Part shown: piece after piece, positions 58,115-64,000 of the stretch
Numbering within the stretch: the stretch's first letter is position 1
Layout of the letters: each line of letters opens with the position of its first letter
Assembly (NCBI RefSeq): GCF_024171815.1
Contig: NZ_JAMTCJ010000001.1
Span: forward strand, 1 to 64,000
Direction: 5' to 3'
Source of the DNA: Williamsia maris
Lineage (GTDB): Bacteria > Actinomycetota > Actinomycetes > Mycobacteriales > Mycobacteriaceae
DNA length: 64,000 nucleotides
Notes under the pieces: generated by a model
What the model was told of the DNA's origin: nothing
What the model saw: only the letters and a program-made list of their open reading frames with translations
The model's database searches: none
Made by a program: the position numbers and the translations under genes

Positions 58115-58705
58115 TCAGACTGCGCCCGGATCGGCGGCGATCCGATCGGGGTCGGCGACGTCGATCCCGGCCTCGTCCCAGGCGCGGCGCAGGGCCTCGA
58201 CCCCCCGGAGTCGGACCCACGCGGCCTCGTTGCCGGTGACCGGCACGGCGCGCAGGAACGTCACCGCCGACATCGGATCGGGCAGCGGGCAGTCCTCGAT
58301 GTCGTCGGGCTCGAGAACCACCGCGGTGCACGACGATCCCGACCACAGGGGCTCGCCCAGGTCGATGAGCGCGTCGGGAACCAGCACGATCCCCTCGACC
58401 GACGGCGCGGCGGCCAGCAGGGCCAGGCTGCGGTGCAGTCCGGGCAACTCCCGTTTCTGCGCCATCCTGATCACTATCTCCGCGCGCGGGCCGCGGAGCG
58501 GATCGGCGGCCAGGTCGGTCGGATCGGTCATCGGGTGTCGGGCGCACCCGACGCTGGCGTAGACCACCTGCGTGTCGGTCTCGAACCGCAGCACGTCCAC
58601 CGCCTCCACGCCGAGAAACGTGACGGACGCCTTCTGCGGGGATGCGGACAGAACCGACCGCAGGTGGCCGGTGATCTGATCGGTGACGTGCTCGCTCATC
58701 GTCAT
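58115..58705 (-). CDS. Suppressor-of-fused (SUFU)-like conserved protein
   Basis: A 196-residue soluble protein. The sequence VVYASVGCARHPMTDP, then GPRAEIVIRM and later LLAAAPSVEGIVLVPDALIDLGEPLWSGSSCTAVVL resembles bacterial SUFU-domain proteins, which adopt the fold of the animal Hedgehog regulator but have no known common role in bacteria. Some are immunity proteins of polymorphic toxins; no toxin gene is visible here. It is convergent with corA, 4 nt apart. An AAGGT precedes the ATG. Confidence 0.55.
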   Translation of the reverse strand: MTMSEHVTDQITGHLRSVLSASPQKASVTFLGVEAVDVLRFETDTQVVYASVGCARHPMTDPTDLAADPLRGPRAEIVIRMAQKRELPGLHRSLALLAAAPSVEGIVLVPDALIDLGEPLWSGSSCTAVVLEPDDIEDCPLPDPMSAVTFLRAVPVTGNEAAWVRLRGVEALRRAWDEAGIDVADPDRIAADPGAV

Positions 58706-58727
58706 CAGTCAACACCTTCCCTGCCGG

Positions 58728-58733
58728 TAGCCT
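58728..58733 (+). promoter_or_regulatory. putative -10 of leaderless metallophosphoesterase gene
   Basis: TAGCCT, 6 nt before the ATG at 58740, in a divergent gap of only 34 nt. Confidence 0.45.
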
Positions 58734-58739
58734 CGACAC

Positions 58740-59450
58740 ATGGTGCGAGTTCTCGCGGTGGCCGACGAGGTGGTCGATGCACTGACCTGCGGTCTCGTCG
58801 AACAACTCGCCCCCGATCTGATCCTCGGCGCCGGCGACCTGCCTTTCGACTACCTCGAGACGCTCTCCACCCGCAGCGGCGCCCCCTGTGTCTTCGTCCC
58901 CGGTAACCACGATCGGGACCTCTCCGGTTTCCGTCGTGGCCGGGGCGGATGGGTCCGCGCAGGCCTCCCGGCACCCGACCCCGGCCCGCGCGGCGCCGTG
59001 AACGCCGACGGCCGGGTGGTCACCGTGGCGGGTCTGCGTATCGCCGGGCTGGGCGGCTCCATCCGCTACAACGACGGCCCCAACCAGTACCGCGAGGCCG
59101 CGCAGCGGCGCCGGGCGAACCGGCTGCGGTGGCGGCAACGACTCGCCCGACGCTCCTCGGTGCCGGTGGACATCCTGCTCACCCACAGTCCGGCCCGCGG
59201 GTACGGCGACGGTGACGACGGCCCGCACATCGGTTTCCGCTGCCTCGTCGGGTTGGTCCGGACGCTCCGCCCGCAGGCCCTCGTCCACGGCCACATCCAC
59301 CCGTACGGGATGACCCCGGCCGATCTGCAGATCCCCGTGGACGGATCGGAGGCGGGCGCGCTGTCGATGAACACCGTGGGCTACACCGTCTTCGACATCG
59401 ACGCCGGCGGTAGTCGGATATCCGTGCGGAGGCGCAGACATGGCTCGTGA
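58740..59450 (+). CDS. Calcineurin-like metallophosphoesterase
   Basis: A 236-residue phosphoesterase. It keeps GAGDLPFDY (about 30-38), PGNHDRD (about 53-59), LTHSPARG and HGHIHPYG, that is, most of the dimetal site. The first motif, normally DxH, reads ADEVVD at the expected strand, so the histidine is not obvious. The substrate is unknown. Its stop overlaps the start of the ParB-fold gene by 11 nt, so the two are a tight pair. Confidence 0.82.
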   Translation: MVRVLAVADEVVDALTCGLVEQLAPDLILGAGDLPFDYLETLSTRSGAPCVFVPGNHDRDLSGFRRGRGGWVRAGLPAPDPGPRGAVNADGRVVTVAGLRIAGLGGSIRYNDGPNQYREAAQRRRANRLRWRQRLARRSSVPVDILLTHSPARGYGDGDDGPHIGFRCLVGLVRTLRPQALVHGHIHPYGMTPADLQIPVDGSEAGALSMNTVGYTVFDIDAGGSRISVRRRRHGS

Positions 59451-60297
59451 CACCGGGTTCCCCGACGCGGACGCCGAGAACGACTTCACCCGCCTGCGCA
59501 GACAGGCCGAACTCGCGCGCCTGTCGGCGTGGTTCACCAGGGCGCCCGCCGACGTCAACACCATCCTGCCGTTCGACGAGGTCGTGGCCGCGCTCGGCCG
59601 CACCGGTGAGACCAACGTCGGCCTGGTGGTCGTGGAGGTCTCCACGATCGTCGGGAGTGTGGACCGCACAAGGGATTTCGACCGGTACTTCCGTCCCACG
59701 TCCGCACGCGTGCGAGCGCGGTGGCAGCGTCTGGCGGCCGCGCAGCGACGCGGCGAATCGGTACCGCCGATCATCCTCTACCGCATCGGGTCGATGCACT
59801 TCGTCGTCGACGGGCACCACCGGGTGTCCATCGCGATCGCCCGTCGCATCAAGACGCTCGACGCCTACGTCACCGAGATCCACACCCGCATCTCACCCGA
59901 CGGCATCAACGCGACGTCCGACCTGCTGCTCAAGGACCACCGCCGCCTGTTCCTGGCTCGGGTACCGCTGGCGGGCAAGCAGGCCGACGCGATCACCTTC
60001 GACGACCCGTTCCACTACGCCGAGCTGGCCGAGGCCGTCGAGGCGTGGGGGTTCCGGCTGACACAGGAGATCGGCGAGTTCCTCTCCCGTGGCGAGATCG
60101 CCCGCCGATGGTTCGGCGAGGAGTTCCTGCCGGTGGTGCGGATGGCGCGCCGCGCCGAGGTCCTGCCGGGCGTCACGAGCGACGCCGAGCTGTACAAGTG
60201 GCTGGCCGGCGAGCGCTATCGCCTTGTGCGCAAACATGTCTGGGATGAAGACATCATCGACGAGCTGCGCAGCAGCGCGCCGCGCCGCCTGCCCTGA
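59440..60297 (+). CDS. ParB/Srx-fold protein, not a chromosome-partition ParB
   Basis: A 285-residue protein with the ParB-type nucleotide/nuclease motif VVDGHHRVSIAIARR (about 121-135). Unlike true ParB it has no helix-turn-helix after that motif and no parA gene nearby. The C-terminal half (about 165-285) is helical and ends in a charged segment. Arg-rich sequence around 75-105 may bind nucleic acid. The function is unknown. ParB-fold proteins include CTPases, kinases and nucleases. It is translated with the metallophosphoesterase upstream. Confidence 0.7.
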   Translation: MARDTGFPDADAENDFTRLRRQAELARLSAWFTRAPADVNTILPFDEVVAALGRTGETNVGLVVVEVSTIVGSVDRTRDFDRYFRPTSARVRARWQRLAAAQRRGESVPPIILYRIGSMHFVVDGHHRVSIAIARRIKTLDAYVTEIHTRISPDGINATSDLLLKDHRRLFLARVPLAGKQADAITFDDPFHYAELAEAVEAWGFRLTQEIGEFLSRGEIARRWFGEEFLPVVRMARRAEVLPGVTSDAELYKWLAGERYRLVRKHVWDEDIIDELRSSAPRRLP

Positions 60298-60339
60298 GGG
60301 CGAGACGACGCGGCGTGGTGGTGACTGCGGTCGCGGGTA

Positions 60340-61512
60340 CTAGAGACGCAGGTTGTGCCCGCTGGCCTGATCGAACAGTGCGACCTTGGAGGTGTCGTAG
60401 AACAGCTCCGCCGACTGGCCCTTGCTGATCGTCGACTCCGGGGAGAGCCGCGCGATGAGCTGGTTGGACCCGAAGTCGGCGCCGGAGTCCGCCGCGAGTT
60501 CGGCCAACGCATCGCTCGAGGCCCGCTGGCCCTCGACGGTGAAGTAGGCGTACTTGTCCGAGCCCATCGACTCGAGCACCTCGACGTGGGCGGCGAAGGT
60601 GCCACCGTTGCCGCGCGCCAGGGTGTCGAGCAGTTTCGCGTCCTCGAAGTGCTCGGGACGGATACCCACCAGCACCTCGCCGTTGCTCTGCACCGACTGG
60701 GCGTTGGACACGACCTTCTGGTGATCGGGGACGACGATCTCACCGATCGCGGTCTGCACGGAGCCGGCCGTGAGCGTGCCCGGCAGGAAGTTCATCGCGG
60801 GCGAGCCGATGAAGCCGGCCACGAACAGGTTCGCCGGATTCGAGTACAGCTCCTGCGGTGATCCGATCTGCTGGACGTGTCCGCCGCGCAGCACGACGAC
60901 ACGGTCGCCGAGGGTCATCGCCTCGGTCTGGTCGTGGGTGACGTAGACCGTGGTGGTGCCCAGTCGCTGCTGCAACCGCGAGATCTCGGTGCGCATCTGC
61001 ACGCGCAGCTTCGCGTCGAGGTTCGACAGCGGCTCGTCCATCAGGAAGGCCTTGGGATCGCGCACGATCGCGCGTCCCATCGCGACGCGCTGTCGTTGAC
61101 CACCAGAGAGGTTCGCCGGCTTGCGATCGAGGTACTGACCGAGGTCGAGGATCCGGGAGGCCTCGTCGACCTTCGCCGCGATCTCCGACTTCGACAGCTT
61201 CGCCAGCGTGAGCGGGAACGCGATGTTGTCGCGCACGGTCATGTGCGGGTACAGCGCGTAGCTCTGGAAGACCATCGCGATGTCGCGATCCTTCGGGGCC
61301 TTCTCGTTGACGCGGGTCCCGCCGATGCGCAGTTCGCCCGAGGAGATGTCCTCGAGACCGGCGATCATGTTGAGCGTCGTGGACTTACCGCAGCCCGACG
61401 GCCCGACGAGGATCACGAACTCGCCGTCGGCGATGTCGATGCTCACCTCGCTGACCGCCAGCGAACCGTCGGGGTATTTCTTGGTCACCTTGTCGAGAAC
61501 GATGTCGGCCAT
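60340..61512 (-). CDS. sugC: Trehalose ABC importer ATPase SugC
   Basis: The ATPase of a sugar importer, 390 residues, MsmK/UgpC family. It has Walker [10 protein letters not shown] (about 38-46), [12 protein letters not shown], signature [14 protein letters not shown], Walker [16 protein letters not shown] and [12 protein letters not shown]-terminal TOBE/MalK-like domain from about 240 often serves regulation. Order sugC-sugB-sugA-lpqY and the corA neighbour match M. tuberculosis Rv1235-Rv1239c, whose system recovers trehalose released during mycolate transfer. The substrate assignment rests on that synteny. Confidence 0.88.
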   Translation of the reverse strand: MADIVLDKVTKKYPDGSLAVSEVSIDIADGEFVILVGPSGCGKSTTLNMIAGLEDISSGELRIGGTRVNEKAPKDRDIAMVFQSYALYPHMTVRDNIAFPLTLAKLSKSEIAAKVDEASRILDLGQYLDRKPANLSGGQRQRVAMGRAIVRDPKAFLMDEPLSNLDAKLRVQMRTEISRLQQRLGTTTVYVTHDQTEAMTLGDRVVVLRGGHVQQIGSPQELYSNPANLFVAGFIGSPAMNFLPGTLTAGSVQTAIGEIVVPDHQKVVSNAQSVQSNGEVLVGIRPEHFEDAKLLDTLARGNGGTFAAHVEVLESMGSDKYAYFTVEGQRASSDALAELAADSGADFGSNQLIARLSPESTISKGQSAELFYDTSKVALFDQASGHNLRL

Positions 61513-61514
61513 GG

Positions 61515-62345
61515 TTATCCCTTCACAGCGCCGGAGGTCAGGCCGGCAACGATTCGACGTTGGAAAAAGAGCACGAAGATGATGATCGGAATGGTGATGA
61601 CGACGGCGGCCGCCGCGATGGAGCCGGTCGGCTCGGCGAACTGCGAATCACCGGTGAAGTTCGCGATCGCCACGGGGGCGGTGATCGAGTTCTCGGTCGA
61701 CGTCAGTGAGATCGCCAGGAGCAGGTCGTTCCAGGCGAAGATGAAAACGAGGATTGCCGCGGTGACGATGCCCGGTGCGGCCAGCGGCGCGATCACCTTG
61801 CGGAACGCCTGAGCCGGTGTGGCGCCGTCCATCTTGGCCGCCTTCTCCAGCTCCCAGGGGATTTCCCGGAAGAACGCCGACAGCGTGTACACCGCCAGCG
61901 GCAGCGCGAAGGTGATGTACGGCAGGATCAGGCCCGGCCACGTGTCGAAGAGGCCGATCTTCCGCTCGATGTTGAACAGCGGTGTCACCAGGGAGATCTG
62001 CGGGAACATGGCGATCAGCAGTGCCGCTCCGATGAACAGCTTCTTGCCCGGGAAATCGAGGCGCGCGACCGCGTATGCGGCGATCGTGCCCAGCAGTACC
62101 GCGATGAACGTGGTGATCAGGCCGATGCCGATCGAGTTGATCAACGCGCTCGTGAAGGTGCTGGTGTCGAAGATGCCTTTGTAGTTGTCGAGGGTTAAGC
62201 TCTTCGGGATGAAGTTGCCGTCGGTCACCTGGCCGGTCGTCTTGAACGACAGGCTCACGATCCACAGCACCGGGATCAGTGCGTAGAGCACGACGAGCAG
62301 ATTGATGACGGACCAACCGACCTTGCGTCCAGCAGTCTGGTTCAT
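61515..62345 (-). CDS. sugB: Trehalose ABC importer permease SugB
   Basis: A 276-residue permease with six predicted helices. The EAA loop that docks the ATPase is visible as [28 protein letters not shown] (about 188-215). The ATG at 62345 is the first that gives a normal MalG-type N-terminus; the frame stays open for 230 codons more through sugA and that part is a shadow. It lies 2 nt before sugC. Confidence 0.88.
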   Translation of the reverse strand: MNQTAGRKVGWSVINLLVVLYALIPVLWIVSLSFKTTGQVTDGNFIPKSLTLDNYKGIFDTSTFTSALINSIGIGLITTFIAVLLGTIAAYAVARLDFPGKKLFIGAALLIAMFPQISLVTPLFNIERKIGLFDTWPGLILPYITFALPLAVYTLSAFFREIPWELEKAAKMDGATPAQAFRKVIAPLAAPGIVTAAILVFIFAWNDLLLAISLTSTENSITAPVAIANFTGDSQFAEPTGSIAAAAVVITIPIIIFVLFFQRRIVAGLTSGAVKG

Positions 62346-62353
62346 GCTCGGAC

Positions 62354-63370
62354 CTACCGCCCCTCGGTGTCGGACCCGGGCGCCGAGGCGCCGAATCCCT
62401 TGATGAACAATGCGGCGATGATCGCGACGGTGAGGAAGATCAGCACGCTGATCGCTGATCCCACACCGAGATTGAACGCCCTGAACAGGTTGTCGTAGCC
62501 GAGAACAGAGACCGAGTACGTCGTGTTCGCACCCTTGGTGAGCACGTAGATGTTGTCGAAGATGCGGAACGCGTCGAGCGTGCGGAACAGCAACGCGACG
62601 AGGATCGCCGGCTTCATCAACGGGATGGTGATGCGGATCAGACGGGTCCACGCACCCGCTCCGTCGACCTGTGCGGCCTTGAGGAGATCGTCGGGCACCA
62701 ACGCCAGACCGGCGAGCAGCAGCAGAGCCATGAACGGCGTCGTCTTCCACACCTCGGCGAGAACGATCACCGCCAGAGAGGGGATCTGGTGGGTCAACGG
62801 CGCCGAACCGGTGGGCAGCAGGTTCGCGAGGTACCCGGTGTCGGGCGTCCATGCGTAGTACCACGAGTAGGCCGCGGCCACCGTGACGATGCCGTAGGGG
62901 ATCAGGACGACGGTACGTACCAGCCCTTTGCCGAAGATGGTGCGGTGCATCACCAGCGCGATCGCCAGACCGAGCACGAACTCGATCACCACCGACACGA
63001 CGGTGATGCCGAGCGTCACCGAGAACGCCGTCCACCAGTAGCTGTCACTCAGTGCGGTCGCGTAGTTGGTGAACCAGACGAACTCACTCTCACCCGGCGC
63101 CGACAGGCTCGCCTTGAACAGGCTCAGGTAGATCGAGTAGACGATCGGATACCCGGTCACGGCGAGCATGACGATCGCGGCGGGTGCGATGAGCATCAGG
63201 CCCAGTCGACGCTCGGCGCGTTTGCCGTCACTGACGTTCTTGGCGGTGGGGGGTGCTCCCCCACCGTCGGCCCGGGCCGGGGCCTGGGCCGGCGACCGCG
63301 TCGGGCCGGAGGCATCGGGGCGCGCGTGCCGCCCGCCGGGCTGCGTGAGCCCGCCATCGGCAGTTGTCAT
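62354..63370 (-). CDS. sugA: Trehalose ABC importer permease SugA
   Basis: A 338-residue MalF-type permease. An unusually long Gly/Pro/Ala-rich cytosolic N-terminus (1-50) precedes six helices. The EAA loop is [28 protein letters not shown]. The ATG overlaps the lpqY stop by 4 nt. An internal start near residue 45 would give a more usual length and cannot be excluded. Confidence 0.87.
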   Translation of the reverse strand: MTTADGGLTQPGGRHARPDASGPTRSPAQAPARADGGGAPPTAKNVSDGKRAERRLGLMLIAPAAIVMLAVTGYPIVYSIYLSLFKASLSAPGESEFVWFTNYATALSDSYWWTAFSVTLGITVVSVVIEFVLGLAIALVMHRTIFGKGLVRTVVLIPYGIVTVAAAYSWYYAWTPDTGYLANLLPTGSAPLTHQIPSLAVIVLAEVWKTTPFMALLLLAGLALVPDDLLKAAQVDGAGAWTRLIRITIPLMKPAILVALLFRTLDAFRIFDNIYVLTKGANTTYSVSVLGYDNLFRAFNLGVGSAISVLIFLTVAIIAALFIKGFGASAPGSDTEGR

Positions 63371-64000
63371 GGAATCAGTCCCTTACCGTCGATTGCCTTG
63401 CGGACCTGGTCTGCCAACACGTCGACGCCGGACTTGGGGTCGAGCCCACCGGGCGGACTCAGCTTGGCGACGAGCAGCGTCGAGATCGCCTGATAGACCG
63501 GTGAAGCCGGGCGAATCGACGACGAATTGGCCTCGAGCTGGGCCTTGATGTCGTCACCCATCGGGTACGTCTGCTTGAAATCCGGGTCGTCGTAGATGGA
63601 TGCGATCGTCGGAGGCGTGCCACCGCTGATCGAGTACACCTTCTGGGCGTCGGAGTTCGTCAGACACTGCGCCGCCTTGAAGGCCAACGACTTCTGCTTC
63701 GAGGTGCTCGCCACCGCGAGGTTCACACCACCGACGGTCGCCTTGGCGGGGGTACCCGGGTTGACCCCGGGGTAGCGGGCGAAATCGAACCGGGTGCGCA
63801 CGAGCTTGTTCACCGGCCCCAACTCGGAATCCTTGGGCGGGTTGTCCGCATCTGCGAAGAGGTTTGCGTACTTCTTCATCTCGGGGAAGAAGGCGACGTC
63901 GCCTGCCGCGGCGTTCGACCTCATGCTGGGGAACACGAACGGGTAGTTCACCTGGAAGGTGGACAGACCGTTCTCCATCGCCAGACGTCCCTCGTTCTCC
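63367..64000 (-). CDS. lpqY: Trehalose-binding lipoprotein LpqY, C-terminal part
   Basis: The C-terminal 210 or so residues of a family 1 sugar-binding protein; the N-terminus with its signal peptide lies outside the window. The frame is open to the last base (ENEGRLA precedes the first internal Met). Typical sequence is FQVNYPFVFPSMRSNAAAGDVAFFPEM, then GGVNLAVASTSKQKSLAFKAAQCLTN and the end [12 protein letters not shown]. In M. tuberculosis LpqY binds trehalose for SugABC. Confidence 0.85.
   Translation of the reverse strand, partial: ENEGRLAMENGLSTFQVNYPFVFPSMRSNAAAGDVAFFPEMKKYANLFADADNPPKDSELGPVNKLVRTRFDFARYPGVNPGTPAKATVGGVNLAVASTSKQKSLAFKAAQCLTNSDAQKVYSISGGTPPTIASIYDDPDFKQTYPMGDDIKAQLEANSSSIRPASPVYQAISTLLVAKLSPPGGLDPKSGVDVLADQVRKAIDGKGLIP

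Noticed and set aside
58035-59774. Minus-strand open frame of 579 codons covering the SUFU-like and metallophosphoesterase region
   Set aside because: It overlaps three better-supported genes on both strands, and its sequence is Arg/Ser/Gly low complexity without motifs.
59440-60297. ParB-fold gene as a chromosome or plasmid partition gene
   Set aside because: No helix-turn-helix, no parA neighbour and no parS-like sites seen around it.

Overview
The window is chromosomal DNA of a high-GC, mycolic-acid-containing actinobacterium (order Mycobacteriales). Gordonia or a near relative is my best guess. The evidence is gene order: from murA at the left to the lpqY-sugABC transporter at the right it follows, with deletions and insertions, the Mycobacterium tuberculosis Rv1235-Rv1315 interval as I remember it. 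It also has mycolate-lineage hallmarks: a fused HadA/HadB dehydratase, a cyclopropane-mycolate-synthase-type methyltransferase, a b-delta fused ATP synthase subunit and a Kgd-type E1/E2 2-oxoglutarate enzyme. PE/PPE genes, insertion sequences, prophage genes and CRISPR arrays are absent. It reads as conserved core genome with a few accessory modules.

Left part (1-24.8 kb). The left edge holds two tandem promoters and the boxA leader of an rRNA operon on the minus strand. Then come murA (naturally Asp117, the fosfomycin-resistant form), a divergent PduO-type cobalamin adenosyltransferase, and the complete atp operon (atpI-like, B, E, F, H, A, G, D, C, then a DUF2550 gene, with a strong terminator hairpin between atpC and the DUF2550 gene). 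Upstream of it lie wecA, sua5, prmC, prfA, rpmE, rho (with its own promoter and a leader of about 270 nt), thrB, thrC, hom, lysA and argS. All are on the minus strand except the cobalamin gene. Several neighbours overlap by 1-8 nt, which suggests translational coupling.

Middle part (24.8-44.8 kb). The plus strand carries a DUF3105/DUF305 membrane pair, then the fused FAS-II dehydratase hadAB and a mycolate-type methyltransferase. These are followed by a GT1-type glycosyltransferase, tRNA-Arg(CCG), the SbcCD nuclease, a membrane-anchored sulfite-oxidase-family molybdoenzyme with an internal Tat motif, a TetR regulator and a PadR/MFS efflux unit with its own operator. A coupled three-gene set follows: a glutathionyl-hydroquinone-reductase-like enzyme, an unknown protein, and a 1276-residue double ABC exporter.

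Right part (44.9-64 kb). This holds kgd, then a TetR gene divergent from a Baeyer-Villiger monooxygenase-SDR-esterase operon that resembles part of the mymA system. A polytopic membrane protein, an MBL-fold hydrolase, a lone LpqZ-like binding lipoprotein, malic enzyme and CorA come next. They are followed by a SUFU-like protein, a metallophosphoesterase/ParB-fold gene pair, and sugC-sugB-sugA-lpqY (trehalose importer, lpqY cut by the window edge).

A recurring signal is a TANNNT -10 element placed 6-8 nt before the start codon of about a dozen genes, as expected for leaderless transcripts. I found no plainly new defence or mobile system. The best candidates for undescribed biology are the hydroquinone-reductase/unknown/exporter trio, the metallophosphoesterase-ParB-fold pair, the BVMO operator, and the very long disordered Asn/Arg domain of Rho.
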